A stretch of 64,000 nt of DNA from Scilla litardierei (lineage: Eukaryota > Streptophyta > Magnoliopsida > Asparagales > Asparagaceae): the NCBI GenBank assembly GCA_030789695.1, contig CM061132.1, forward strand, positions 149,428,597-149,492,596, written 5' to 3'. The notes under the pieces were generated by a model. The model did no database searches. It saw only the letters and a program-made list of their open reading frames with translations, and was not told the DNA's origin. The position numbers were made by a program, and so were the translations under genes. Positions 11,306 to 23,200 of this stretch are shown piece by piece (the stretch's first letter is position 1; the number at the start of each line of letters is the position of its first letter).

Positions 11306-12420
11306 ACCTACCGAATCTAAAGAGAGTCAAAGTCGGTCAGAGGGGAATATCTTAGGAGAGCAAGCGATCTTCGGGAAGGCGATGCTGGAAGCAAGATTTC
11401 GAAACAAGGAAGAAGGCGAAGCGGAAAGATCTCTTCTTCTTCATCGCCTTTCTCTTTGTACAAAGAAATTCAATCGACTGACAGTCGATGAACGACACAT
11501 GTCCGAAGCCAGCCACAAGAAGTGGCAGAGATCAATTCAAAGACGAAAGGGGTTTGGCGACACAATTCAAATCAAATGTTTCGAAAACCGTTCACATTTA
11601 AGGAGATTACTCATCATTCGGGCTCAATCAGTGCAGTTTCTGAGGCCCGAACGATGGAGGCCATTGTAAGTGCATGGGTACAGATCCTGTTGGAGTATCT
11701 GTGCACCTGACCCATTTGGCACCCGCAATCCGATACCCGTCGCTTAAAGCGGGGTGTTGTCGAGTCAGACGAGCGGGTCGTTCGACCGTTAGGCTTGTGC
11801 TAAATATTCGGGGGAGGTTAATGGGGCCGAGTAAATGGGCAGCCGTTGTCTCGAATCCCGAAGGAGATCGCGCTCGAATCAATGAGGGATGGTTACTTAC
11901 AATCAAAGAGGAACAACCTATAAATGGACGAAAGGACAAAGGTAAAGGGGTTCAAATTCCAAGGTATAATGTCTAAGACATAGAACTCTACTTTCTCAGC
12001 TGATATTTCGTATACCTTAGAGCTTGCGCCACCAGATCCGAGACGAACCTTCGTGTGTCGACCTCAGATGAACCAAGCCCCCTCTCTTTCTTAAGTTTCC
12101 ATTCTAACTTAAGCATTGGATGGGATTTAGGTTGGAACCCAGATCCAACCCCCCATAACGTGTCTCTTGGTGTAGATCGATGAGTCTCCATCTCCCGCTA
12201 GGGTCGTCCTTGAGCTTTCCAACCTCGAATGATCGATGTATAGGCTGATCGAGGGTCGATCGAGCACCGCATCATCATCCATCTCCATCACTCGACTCAG
12301 GTTCTTCCAACCTAGGGTCCCACTTCATCTACTAACGAGGCTCCGACTCAGCACCAAGAGCCTATTGACAACTGTCTCGGTCAATTTTGGCCTTAACACT
12401 AAGGTATTCACAATTTATAA
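11306..12420 (+). other. Tat 3' untranslated region and probable 3' LTR
   Basis: The segment is non-coding. A purine run attcgggggagg at about 11807-11818 could be the polypurine tract, which would put the 3' LTR at about 11819-12420. The presumed LTR lacks a clean TG start and no second copy is in the window, so this assignment rests on position and the purine tract only. Confidence 0.35.
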
Positions 12421-12429
12421 CTAGGAGAA

Positions 12430-12870
12430 TCTGATGCATCATTTATATAAGTGAGTCTAGCTCATCTTAGCTGTTTTATTTCCCGGGTAGCAAAAAAAAT
12501 TCCTGAGCTATAGGTTATACCATATAGCATACGATTTTGTACTTATATATTTATGTTCTTGTGTGCAATACTTATTGTGACCACATGGTTGACACCTTTT
12601 GGTGTCTGGACTTTAGTTCTGAACACTTCACGTTTCATAAATGAGTCCAACTCATATTTTATTGCATCGTTTCATATTTGACCAATTTATACGTCTGCAT
12701 TTGAGCGTCGGAGTATGGAACAATATTATATAATTATCATCGCTTTTGCGATGTATGTGGCAATATGATACGTGAATATGTTATCGACAATTGTGTTCTT
12801 TCTGTCCAACACATCCCCAGTATGAACAACATTTAATTTCATTTCAATTTCTCCCAGATTTTCTTAGGAG
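12430..12870 (-). pseudogene. Copia RT relic, sister to the copia pol at 18750-19165
   Basis: This segment aligns base for base, with many changes, to 18750-19165 of the copia element below: both contain 'gatgcatcatttat', 'ccatatagcatacgattttgt' or its variant, 'atcatcgcttttgcgatgta' and the 'cgtttcataa...gagtcca' block. On the minus strand it corresponds to the start of a Ty1/copia RT domain. Stops are frequent. The end shows a short duplication (ttaggagtcc.ctctatgcat at about 12863 and 12919). Confidence 0.75.
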
Positions 12871-14224
12871 TCCTCTCTATGCATGGAACACATCCCCATC
12901 GACCTATGTTGGATTTATCTTAGGAGTCCACTCTATGCATGGAAAGTAGAATTGATAGTTGAGTATAATGGTTTATAATCCTTTGAGACTTGGATAACAA
13001 CACACCACATAGTACTGCGGGTTGATTTTGCCTAACCCAGCCATGCCTTCGAAAATAAATTGAATAAATGGATAAAAAGAAAAAAAAATGTGTATAAAAG
13101 AATAAGATTTGCACCATTCTCCCAGCCGCCGAGTAGCCGCATCCACATGCCTCAGAAAACATTGGGGCCTCACGCCGAAAGTTTTAGCTGTGTGGAGTGC
13201 ATACGAATAATGAAATGATTGGTTTGAGCTAGTAAGTCTGAGGGGTCTTTCTTGGCCCAATGCCCTGAGGTCATCTGATCTGGGAGTTATCGATCCAATT
13301 CTCCTTACAAAAACCAATACAAAATAAAAGAGAAAGGAAAAAATGAATGTCACTGTCGTTTTTCGACCGTATGTTTTTCGTGCGCGTACCTTCTTGTTCG
13401 TACGCGTATTTTTGTGGCTCCTCTTGTATCCCAAACGCGCGATGTTATATATCGTTGTGACCCTTTGAGAGAGTACTTATTTGTGGAATTTTTCATGAAC
13501 GTCATTTCACGACTCATTCTTCCACAAAACAGCTTTGTTTGAAGGGGTGTCGTAACTTTAAACTTCGACGTTTGACCTTTTTGTTTTTAGTTCCGTTTGC
13601 CGTCAACCTAGCACGTGACCGATCATCGTAGTCTCGATCCTCTTGTCGACACGGTCATCCTGATATTTTCCGTCAACCTAGCACAGTGTTTTTGCCCACT
13701 TTCTATCCCATTCTCAAGTTGTGGAACATGCCCTTACTATATCATAAAAGAGAATAATGTATATCATATACCATGTGTGTCTAAGCCCCTTGTACGACTT
13801 CGAAAATTATATCTCTGATATTTTTTAAACAATCAGAATTTTTTATTTTGATCTTTCTATTTTAAAATCCTAAAACACATCGTGTGAAACAAAAGGGGGT
13901 TTGCTCGTTTATCCACCCGTCGCACAATAAACGATTTAGCTTGAATTCACATGATATCTTGGCGTTTATGGGGTAGAATACGAATATCAAAATAAACGGT
14001 TCCGATCATCTATAAAATTATGAGTGTGTAGAATTTTCAAGACCGCATATGATGCCTTGGCTCATTTGTCATATGGTAATCATTACTATCATCATAAAAA
14101 CACAATACAAATGAAAAGAATCGCAAAAGCATGTTTCGGTCGAACCTGACTCGAGAAGATGTCCTACGAACCATTTGCCATTTGAATTGTGATTATTCGG
14201 GAATGTTATCTCGGCTGTCACTAA
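12871..14224. other. Unassigned AT-rich DNA
   Basis: No gene or element is recognisable. The word cgtcaacctagcac occurs twice (about 13601 and 13671), a small direct duplication. Minus-strand open frames at 12973-13434 are low complexity. Confidence 0.4.
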
Positions 14225-14350
14225 ATGAATTGATTTGCGAACCCACAGTTTTACTCTACGCACATACAACTTATTTACAAGTTTGCCATTACTCTAGCGG
14301 ATATACCATTTATTTACATATTTGCCATGATAATTACTCACCGCGCACAC
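14225..14350. repeat. Extra copy of the MULE-like terminal repeat
   Basis: The sequence 'gttttactct.cgcacatac', 'atttacaagtttgcc' and 'aattactcacc.cgcac' repeats the left arm of the element at 14967-15697 in the same orientation. It may be the end of a second, decayed element whose interior is 14351-14960. Confidence 0.6.
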
Positions 14351-14966
14351 CAATTACCAAATTTCCGAAAAAGCAATTATTTCAGCAGCTGCTCTGTCAT
14401 CCTCGGATCGGATCATAGGTTTCGGTCCCGATTCAGAACGCTTTGGTTCACTTAGGGTTTCTCTCGATTTGGGTTAGAATTATGGATTCCAACGACGTAG
14501 TTAGGATTCTTTGTTTATGATGTTGGAGACGAGCCTTTAGTTTGCGAGGGGGGACGGTGACAATCAGTTTTATAACGCAGTGAGGGCTCGTTGAATTGTT
14601 ATAACAATCATCAAAACTCACCGAATACGAGGACCGCCACTGGATGTGGTGCCACTGTCACCGGTGGCTCTCCGGTGGTGCCTAAGAAACCTCTGTTCAT
14701 AGACAAACTGGAACCAAAGAATCGACCGAGATTGGAGGATGCTACAAAAAAAACGAAAAGAACAGCGGGGGGTTTCGCCATGATTCTGTCTTCGATATCA
14801 TGTAGTTGACAACTTATCTTCGTCGGAGTCCTCATCGTCATCGACGAGAGGGCAGCAGGGGGCGGCAACCCAAGGGTGGGGGGTGGGGGACGCGGGTAAA
14901 AGAATAAAATATTTGATAAAGTTTGAACGTCAAACTTGTAAATGAGTGGCATGTGCGCGGAGTAAG

Positions 14967-15697
14967 GGAATTGCTTCGCGCACTCACCGTTTTACTCTGA
15001 GCACATACCATTTATTTACAAGTTTGCCATTACTCACCGCACATACCATTTATTTACAAGTTTGCTACTGAAATTACTCACCACGCACAACCATTTATTT
15101 ATTGCTGAAAATTCCCATGTTGTGTGCGGTGAGTAAAATGGCCGAACGTCGGCCGACGGTGATGCTGCGCCCTCCTCCGACCGCCCCAGCCCCACCTCCC
15201 AACCTCCGACCTCCCCAATCACTCCTCTCCCTCTTCCCATCAGCACACTCCACCGCTCCCTCCTCTGACCTCCTAGACCCACATCCCCTTCCGCCGACAT
15301 CCCATCCACACTCTTCCTCTCCCCCACCCCCTCTGCCGACCTCCCCAGTCCCCCGTCTCCATAATCTGACCTCCCTAGTCCCTCCCTCTCCATCTTCCCC
15401 CTACTTCTGTCGCCCAGTCCGTTGACCTTCCCTGCCCCCCCCAATCACCGACCTCCCCAACCCCCTCTTCCTCTTTCCTCGCCCTGCCCACTGCCCCTAC
15501 TCCTGCCCCCTCTTCTTTTCTCCCCATCCACCCCCAGCCGACATTCCCATTTCAAACACTGGTAAATCGTCAACGGAGTTCTTGTCGTCGGCATCGGGAG
15601 GGTAAAAGAGGAATATGTGGTATATTAAAGGAATGAGCAAACCTGTAAATAAGTGGTTGTGTGCGTGAGTAAAACGGTGAGTGCACGAAGCAACTCC
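14967..15697. mobile_element. MULE-like non-autonomous element (about 730 bp)
   Basis: The arm at about 14967-15110 (ggaattgcttcgcgcac, tcaccgttttactct) is repeated inverted at about 15630-15697. The flanks look like a degenerate 9-bp target duplication: CGGAGTAAG (14958-14966) against CGGGAGTAA (15698-15706). A 9-bp duplication and long inverted repeats fit Mutator-like elements. The interior is a C/T-rich tract (15140-15440) that reads as Pro-rich in one frame and has no recognisable gene. Confidence 0.65.
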
Positions 15698-15716
15698 CGG
15701 GAGTAAATCGGCGGTA

Positions 15717-16534
15717 CGAGCCTGTTCTTTTGCTGGAATAGAGAAATGGGAATATGAGAAAGTTTGTATTCTGAAGAGAGAGAAAATGGAGTTTTGTGTT
15801 CTTTTGTGAGGAATGGAGTATGGAAAGTGGGGTTTGGAATGTAAAGTGGGGGCACATTTTCTATTCTTGTGTTCTTTTGGGATTAAAAAGTTGGAATGAG
15901 AAAGTGGAAAGGTGGTGAGTTTGAGGGGGGAGAGAGAGATGAGAGAGTGGGCCCCACTTACCCCTATATTCCCATGCATTCCCAACTTTTTTCAAGGAAG
16001 GGCCTGTTTGGGAGACTTTGGAGGAGAAAGTGAAAAAAATCCACTATTTCCTATCACTTCCTTCACTGTTCACATATTTTCTCTCCCCCCTTTTCTTACG
16101 TCTGTTTCTTTGGATGACTTCGTTGCAGAATTCTCCGTCCGTGATTTCTCCAACGTGGCAGCCTAAAATCTCAAAAACAAAATCCCCAGAATTTCCGACG
16201 ACTCCGCATGGGATTCCTGCTTGTGAGACCCTCCAGCTCGCATGACCCAATCAGCAACGGCCTGTTACTCTTTTTTTATTGCCAAATTGCATGCGCACCT
16301 TCCATTTGTGGGACCCCCCCAGCTCGCACGTCCTATTTGTTCCTATTCTCACAATTATCATTAATTGTGGGTGTGTTTTTATTTAAGTTTTATTTAAGTT
16401 TTAATAATATTTTTCTTATTACCCACTTTTCTTATCCAACAATCTCCATTCCATTTTAACCAAAAGAAACACACTACTTTAGTGTGGGATACACACACAA
16501 ATCTCAAACCCACTTTCCAACTCATTTTCCATCA
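15717..16534. mobile_element. Cluster of hAT-like MITEs
   Basis: Starts resembling one another occur at about 15717 (gcctgttcttttgctggaat) and 15999 (agggcctgtttgggag). AGGGCC(T/G)GTT starts are typical of hAT-related MITEs. Related internal blocks (aacaatctc.attccatttt, aaccaaaagaaac) recur at 16433-16470 and 35092-35130. Exact element borders and TSDs could not be fixed. Confidence 0.55.
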
Positions 16535-17073
16535 AGGGCCTGTTTCTTTGCAGGGATAAGGGGTGAGAAAGTGTAAAATTCACACTATTCATGACACTGT
16601 TCACAGCTTTCTTCGTTCACTTTCTTGCGTTGTGTTTCTTTCACATGAAAATTTTAATCAAGATTTTGCTGAGCTGGCGGAGCGAATTCTCGTTCTCACA
16701 ATCTCCGTAAAAACCGGGGATTACGCCTGGGATTCTCCTCTCTCTCCCCTCTTCGTCCAATCAACCCCGTCTTTAATTAATATTTTACGTGAAAGATAAT
16801 AACCGCGCGAAGTTTCCCGTCTTTAATTAATATTTTACGCGAAAGATAATAACCGTGCGAAGTTTTTTGTTTTATTATCGAGGAACGCACAGTGTAATGG
16901 TTTGTTTAATAATTTTTTCCGATACTTATGGGACCCAACGCAAATTCGAAGCGCAATTGGTTTTTTTTCGTGGGCGTGAGTTGCACGCGTGAGGTTTTTT
17001 GAGGCTTACCCATTAATGCTTGTCCCTTTATTTAATACTTAATTATTATTAGTTAATGCTAATAATTATTTAG
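16535..17073. mobile_element. Left part of a hAT-like MITE split by the copia insertion
   Basis: It starts agggcctgtttctttgcag. The inverted partner is at the far side of the copia element (ends near 35515; minus strand cagggccggttcttttgg). With the copia element and one TTTAG removed, 16535-17073 joins 34868-35515 to give a roughly 1.2 kb AT-rich element with matching TIRs. The segment also contains a tandem duplication of about 50 bp (cccgtctttaattaatattt, at 16768 and 16818). Confidence 0.6.
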
Positions 17074-17221
17074 TGTTATGAATCAACTACTGTGGGAGGA
17101 GCCCCAGCTCTTTATTTATATGCAATCGGGGGAATACAAATATGAGCTTACAATGATATGGGCCTATCTCTAGGATAGCCCAGAATCTCACCCAACTACG
17201 ATTAAATAACCGTTCACAACA
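17074..17221 (-). repeat. Copia 3' LTR (148 bp)
   Basis: On the plus strand it runs from TGTTATGAATC to GTTCACAACA, and matches 34719-34867 at about 94 percent by eye. Being short, it has little room outside the core promoter; the minus strand carries a TATA-type sequence. Confidence 0.93.
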
Positions 17222-17238
17222 CTCCCCCTTATCCAGCC
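17222..17238 (-). other. Copia polypurine tract
   Basis: The minus strand reads GGATAAGGGGGAG immediately before the 3' LTR, the expected plus-strand priming site. Confidence 0.8.
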
Positions 17239-17649
17239 ATAGGTGTGGACTCTGCTCGTGAATGCTTCAGGATTCTGAGCGTAGAAGAGTCTCACATGGG
17301 GTGGATACTTCAGGATCCTGAGTTGGTGAGATTTGTCTCATTAAAACCTTTAGCTATGGAAAACCCAGTGGGAAAAACCATAGTTAAGGAAAAAGAGTAC
17401 AAATGCTCTTTAACTCCCCCTGATTTGTACAAGTGACTCTGCTCATGAATACTTCTGGATTCTGAGCGTCACAGAGGGGTGGATACTTCAGGATCCAGAG
17501 TTGATGTGATTTGCCTCGTTAAAACCTTTGGCTATGGAAAACCCAGTGGGAAAAACCATAGCTAAGGGAAAAGAGTACAAATTCTGTCAACTCCCCCTGA
17601 TCTGTAAAAGCTCTTAGGCTTTCAGATCTCGTAGGCTTATCTCATCACT

Positions 17650-18190
17650 CCTATTTACAATATTCCGAAAATGTACACAGATTAGAAATTTTATCACCAT
17701 CAAGCAGCTGCTGAATCTAGAAACTCTGGAAAGGTGTGCTAAGTTTCGTCGCCTCTGATGTGGTCTTCAGACTATATGGTCAGCTCCACAAAACCAGCCT
17801 CTATCCCAGTCGTCACCGGGATGTGATGTACCACCAGGCGCCCTCAAATACACCATTGGTGTGATTCTGGAATGGTGAGGATCTCGGAATTGATATGATG
17901 ATGTTGCCTTCATAAGTTGCTTTGCATATTTGCAGTAGATGGCCATCCCACTGTGGGTACCCATTCTATGATTTATCAGTATAGGGACCAGACATGTAAC
18001 CTGCATTTGCATAAACATTGGAGGATGCTACTATAATTTGTAAGTCCAAATCTTTCGACCCTTGGAGGAAGCGCAGAAGGCTTGACTCCGGTCTAATGGC
18101 CCTTGTTAGGTGCCAATTATCTCTGGCTAATGAGTTTACTGCAATTGCTATACCGGGACACATGCAGTTAGCCAGGAGTGCATGATTGCA
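17650..18190 (-). pseudogene. Copia RNase H domain (broken)
   Basis: The minus strand carries MCPGIAIAVNSLARDNWHLT, SNVYANAGYMSGPYTDKS and, after a short gap and frame changes, FTYGGTAISWRSTKQLMKAT. These are the CRPDI..., ADAGYLSDP and SWRSTKQ motifs of copia RNase H. In YANAGYM the catalytic Asp of the usual YADAGY motif is Asn. Several stops follow. The domain should be inactive. Confidence 0.8.
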
Positions 18191-19395
18191 CTTAGATAAG
18201 GGACTTTAGGACCATTAAGTATACTCCCCCTCTTCCAGCGATCGGAAGGGTTCTTTTTGTTCATCCATTAAGTATACTCCAATAGGTGTACTTTTGATGA
18301 CAATGGTCCTTGTAATTTCTTCAACGCACTTCTTGGCGTTTGTAACAGGATTCTATGAGCCATGACTTTATTTTTGCCTAGGTCTTTTTATTTCATGTTT
18401 AAAAGTCAGGCTTGTACATGTAGTTCGGTTTCTCTTCAGGAGATCCGATGAGATTTTGGTTGTCTCCAACTATGATCTCTAATCCTGTTCTTTGCACAGA
18501 TGCAAAGACAACCATTAGTAGGAATCATTGACTTGTCAAGTGATTCTCTTGGTTGTACATTTATTTGTTATACTTATTGTTTTTCTTCATTTTGAATAGA
18601 CGTCCCGAAGTCTATTCAGGCATTTAAGGAAATGTGGAAATTATCTTTACAAGATATCCACGAAGGTATGCCGTCACAACATCCAATAACAGCATATCCA
18701 TAATTTTCCTTCGCCAAATCGTAAGGTATTCGCGTTTGATAACTTAGGGAGACTGATGCATCATTTATGAGACATGCTCATTTGAATTTGTTAAATCCCT
18801 AGTTTCAGCGAAATTTTCCTTGGGCTATAGGTTGTACCTTATAGCATACGATTTTGTATTTATTTTTCTTATGTGTGCAATACTTTGTTTTATCCACAGG
18901 TTTGACACCTTTTTGGTGTCAGGACTTCAGGTCCGAACATTTCACGTTTCATAAGTGAGTCCAGCTCATCTTTTATTGCCACGTTCCACATTTTGGCCAA
19001 TCTCTACGTTTGCCTTCTAGCAACAGAGTGGGGAATGATAATTTGCAAACATCATCGCTTTTGCGATGTATATGGCAATATGATACGTGAATACATTTGT
19101 CGACAATCTATGTTCTATCTGTCCAACACCTCCCCAGTACGTACAACATTTACTTAATTTCACTTTTTCCCGGCAATTCCTCTGCAGTGAATTCCGAGAA
19201 GGGTGAGGGTGTGGACAGGAGCTCATTGTCCTGTGGTAGTATTATCTTAAGGTCTCCAGGAGTTTCTGTCCTTGGAGCCTGGTGGTCTGCCTCTTTTCTG
19301 TTAAGGATCAGCCACTTCTGCTGCTGGTGGATTGCATCCATTCTCGGGGATGTCAATCCTAGCTGGAGTTTTTGCAGCAGGGATGTGTTATCTGA
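18191..19395 (-). pseudogene. Copia reverse transcriptase region (broken)
   Basis: In minus orientation the segment runs from the integrase-RT linker (about 19150-19395, a Pro/Ser-rich frame) into the start of the RT domain, where traces of the KPVGYKWV...YKARLVAQG motif remain near 18840-18910. Stops are frequent and the catalytic YVDD motif could not be located. It continues the pol frame interrupted by the solo LTR at 19401-21862. Confidence 0.65.
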
Positions 19396-19400
19396 CAATC

Positions 19401-21862
19401 TGTAACGACTGGTTTTCATGTATCTGGATTTATTATATTATATTATATGTTTTGGTGGATTTTCTCCTATTGTGTGGTTTTCATCTCCGTAGCTTTCATT
19501 TTCGATCGTTTCGTCATTTTCGATCGTTTCGTCGTGATTTTCTAGCTTCTTCCTTAGAATCGTCGATTTTGGAGTAAGTCATTCGTGACGGGCTTCATAT
19601 CGGTCATATCTTATTGTTAGATCAAGCCTGGGAGTCTTATGAATCGATCTCGGAGCTTCGCGCTCCATTTCAGAACTTTTGGTGCACGTTAGCCGGTGTA
19701 AGAAGGGGAACCGACCGACTAGATGACGATTTAGTCGGTCGGCAAACCTTCATGGACAGACTAGTGGGCTTTGTAAATTTCTCAGGAGTTACTGTTTATC
19801 GTTAGTCGGTCTAAGAATGTTCATCGACCGACTAGGTTGCAAACTAGTCGGTCAGCAAATGTTCTTTAACCGACTAGCTCTATGATCATTTTGATACCAA
19901 GTACTATTCATTCTTAGTCGGTCTAAGAACGTTCATCGACCGACTAGATTCGAAACTAGTCGGTCAGTAGTTGTTCTTTGACTGACTAAATCTAAATCCT
20001 ATTTTTGTACAGGAGTTACTGTTTGGACTTAGTCGGTCTGCGTTGGTCAACCGACCGACTAGTTCCCAAACTAGTCGGTCAGTGGTTGCTCTTTGACCGA
20101 CTAATCAGTGTCGAAACCCTAATTTCTGGGCCGCCGCCAGCACTCCCTATTGAAACCCCACCCACGATTTCTTTCACCCCTCTTTCATTCTCCTGAGCCT
20201 CCTTCTTCCCCAAATCACTCTCCAACATTTCCCCAAGCCCTTCCTTCCTCCCTTGGAGTTTCCCTCTCTATTTTGGTCTACCACCATGCCCTAGGTCATC
20301 TCCAACCCCCAAAACCCCCTAAAACCCCATTTCTCCAGATTTTCCCCATCCTTTCTAGATCTGAACCCTAGGTTCCCCGGATCATTTCTTCTGCTGTCGT
20401 GCTTGCTCGGCATCATTCTTCCGCTCCGATACGGTAATAAATCGATCTCTTAATGTTTTCATAGCCATTGTGTTTTTGTGAAACCCTAATAAAACTAGGT
20501 TGGATGTTGTTCTAATGTTGTTTTGACATGGCAGCGATCTCATCGCCGTAGTTAGCTTTTGTGTGACGGCCTCGTTGATCGTCATCCTCGGTGCTAGGCA
20601 AGTGAAACTTGCCACTTATGGTTTGGGCCATGTCTTAGGCCATTTGCTTGTTGTAGGCGTAAAAGAGACTAGGCGACGAAATGATACTCGCCTAGGCGCA
20701 ATTTCAAGAACTAGCCTGACAACGAAGATAGATCCGTCATTTATCATGTTGCATAACTACCATGTCATATTTAATTTAATTAACGGTACGCGAATTAATT
20801 GTCATCCATGCTATCCATGTTGAATGTCGCATTCGTAGCACACGCTACAATACTTGTGTTTCCTGGCTCGTGTTCCAGAAGCGGGCTACGTGAGTTGGTT
20901 GATAGCCAATGCCCGACCTACTTGTTTCCGGCTAGGCACCTGTGTTGCAGGCATAACCCTACGACATACTTATTAAATACACTTCCTGGCTCGTGTTCCA
21001 GAAGCGAGCATTCCGTGTTCGGTGTAATTCCCTGGCTCGATACACGTGGAGGGGTAGAGATAAACGGTCACTTGAGCTTAGGAGTTGGCCCGATCAGCCA
21101 CTCTAGCCAACATGCGGAATCTCTGTGCACAACTTGTTACTTGACGTGTTTACTTGACGTGTTCACTTGACGTGTTCACTTGACGTGAACTACTTGACTT
21201 GTACTTGTCCATGTTTCACTTGTAAAACTTGTTATCCATGACATACTTGCTACTTGTACCTTCCTTTACTAGTCACTTCCTTACTTTACTCGCCATGTCA
21301 TGCATCATACTATAACTGCTAGGGTGTTAGTTTACCTTACTTTCAGTTTCCTTGCCCAAGTCTTTTAGACTTACTGACATGTGCCCCTTTACTCTTTTGG
21401 GTGACACATGTTAGATCCCGAGCCTGAGTTCATTGTTGAGGACGAGGTGTTTGCTGACGCCGAGCCCGAGCCTGTGTTTGGCGTGGAGTACGTGGACACT
21501 GGGGACCAGTCCTAGTGTCTTCGTTGAGCTTTTCCCTTTTGTTTTAGACTGCTGTAGTTGTCGGTGCGCAGTACCTATACTTTGTTATGTTGTCCCTTTT
21601 GTTGGCCTTGTTCTGGGCCTTTAGACTCTTTCTTTTAGCCTGTTGGCTTTTCTGGATGTTGAACTTAATTTTAATGTTGGAAAATTTCTGAGATTTGAGA
21701 TTTTATTTCTGTCTCTCCTTGTGTTATTATTGTTGTTCCGTTTGTGGTTACAGGGACCTGCTTATGTTTTATTGACGCTTATCGGGTTTGGGGCTTCACA
21801 GCTCCACTCTCGTGCCGACCTTTTCACGTCTCGCCTCCATTTTAGGGAAGCGGGGCATGACA
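19401..21862 (+). mobile_element. Solo LTR (2462 bp) with DRE-like array, TSD CAATC
   Basis: It begins TGTAACGACTGG and ends GCGGGGCATGACA, and is flanked by identical CAATC at 19396-19400 and 21863-21867. It splits the copia pol between integrase and RT. A related but truncated copy lies at 24323-26304. The termini resemble those of the solo LTR at 4897-8123. No protein-coding sequence was recognised. The 5' third contains the inverted AGTCGGT/ACCGACT array described separately. Confidence 0.95.
19706..20105. promoter_or_regulatory. Array of about 15 ACCGAC words in the solo LTR
   Basis: Units of about 112 bp repeat four times. Each unit has TAGTCGGTC and GACCGACTA words in alternating orientation, so neighbouring words can pair. 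I counted about 15 ACCGAC/GTCGGT cores. ACCGAC is one form of the RCCGAC core of the DRE/CRT element bound by CBF/DREB factors in plants. One expected word is mutated (gactgacta at 19978). A regulatory role is inference; an alternative is a structural palindrome array with no factor. Confidence 0.6.
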
Positions 21863-21867
21863 CAATC

Positions 21868-22860
21868 TTCCGGTTGTCAATAAATGATTCTGGTAATTGG
21901 TGAACAGTGTTCTGTATGTGGAGGATCTACGGGATCTCTTCTACACATTGTATTGTTACCGGATCATAGTGGGTCAAACTTTTTGTATCCCACGTTATAA
22001 TTTGCTTCATGCCAGATTTTCCAGTATCTGGGCCTATTTTTGGGAAACTCGTCTCATCGAGATCACAGTCTTCAAGATGTGCCTTAAATACGTCCCCCGT
22101 TTGGGGTTCTAGGTGTCTTTTCATTGAGGGTGAGTCAAACCCTTCATAGATACCTAGGCGACGTTGAGGACCCATATTTGTCCTCTGTGTTGGTGCGATG
22201 GGGATTTAAACTGCGGACCGAAGATTCTTCGAAGAGAAATGTTCGGTGGCATTCCATATGCAAGTTGCATTGGAGACTCTGACCTCCAGAGGGTCTTATT
22301 TTCATTTACGATGCAGCATGCAGAATTTGCATGTCCCCATGCATCCATATGCAATCGGGATTTAATGGACGTTCAATCCATTGGAGTCTACTTTTCAGTA
22401 ACTCTGCCGACCCATTTTGGGTATGAACATGCGGCACTTGTATGTTCATTTTCTATTCCCGTTGCTTGGCAGTACTCTTGAAATGATTGGGAGGTATATT
22501 TCCCAACATTAACCAGACTTATTTTCTATATTTTACTATCTGGGAAATGTGCCCGCAACATTTTTATTTTTGTGCCAATATCTTTGGAAAAGCTAAGTTG
22601 CGGGTCTGTAGTAGGCACACGTACGAATATACTGAGGATGCATTTATCAGTACAATAAAGTACCGAAATAGCCCACTAGGGGTGGTGGATTTTATCCACA
22701 TCTATCTCCTTGTATTCTTTTTGAGGAAGCGTGGAGATTCTTTTTCAACTTTTTGTGGAGATGGCCTTGCAATTAATTTTTCCCTTATAGCAAGGGATGC
22801 GAGGAAATTCTCCCTTCTGAAGAATCTTCTGGTTCTTCAAGTCATACCCATGGGATGAGA
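21868..22860 (-). pseudogene. Copia integrase (broken)
   Basis: The minus strand contains NVGKYTSQSFQEYCQATGIE, HMDAWGHANSACCIVNENKT, SPMQLAYGMPPNISLRRIFG and FDSPSMKRHLEPQTGDVFKA. These follow the copia integrase core (DNAGEFTS...) and its C-terminal GFD...Y.EP.TG.vF motif. The catalytic Asp of the DNAGE motif reads as NVGK, so that residue appears lost. In-frame stops are present near 22800 and 22670. The region ends at the solo LTR insertion. Confidence 0.85.
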
Positions 22861-23200
22861 TGCAGTGCATCATCACAAATCTAGGGTGGCCAAGTCCATC
22901 ATGCCAGAGTAAAAACTAGGCTGATGTCGGGCACTTCAGGTGCTCCGTTTAATTCCGCTTCCTTTCTCCGAATCTTCGTATGGTAGAGGCCTCTAAGGCT
23001 CTCAAAATGTTCAAGTATGGATTTTACTCGTTTATCTTGAGACGTTGCATACGGTAATTTTTTTTCATTTACATTTGCTGTTTCCAAATGGAATCCGTTG
23101 AAACGGATGTCCTTGAAACTTAGAAATTTTCTTTTGGAATTCGGAGGGGTTAGTGCATCCTTTATTTTTGTGATGTTTAGGGGCAACAGTGTTGCATTCC
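22861..23200 (-). pseudogene. Copia protease/GAG-pre-integrase region (broken)
   Basis: The minus-strand frame at 22899-23186 (MPLNITKIKDALTPPNSKRK, FLSFKDIRFNGFHLET) follows the pattern of the segment between protease and the integrase zinc finger in copia polyproteins (...L..aLy.P...rnLLSfkdi..nG...e). The expected HHCC motif was not located and the frame ends in stops. Confidence 0.75.

Larger units (their letters stand above)
2474..12420 (+). mobile_element. Tat-type Ty3/gypsy retrotransposon, 5' part missing
   Basis: The order is: end of RT/RNase H, a second RNase H, integrase (to 4493), a tandem-repeat tract, an antisense gene, and a presumed 3' UTR and LTR. A second RNase H, a long post-pol region and antisense coding sequence are known features of the Tat lineage (Tat, Grande, Retand, Ogre). 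The left part is cut off by the CACTA insertion. A solo LTR (4897-8123) and a second LTR-like fragment (10106-10510) are nested inside. Several stops and frameshifts show it is inactive. The right boundary near 12420 is approximate. Confidence 0.85.

Noticed and set aside
19401..21862. Host gene with stress-responsive promoter
   Set aside because: TG...CA ends and a perfect CAATC duplication show that the whole segment is a solo LTR.
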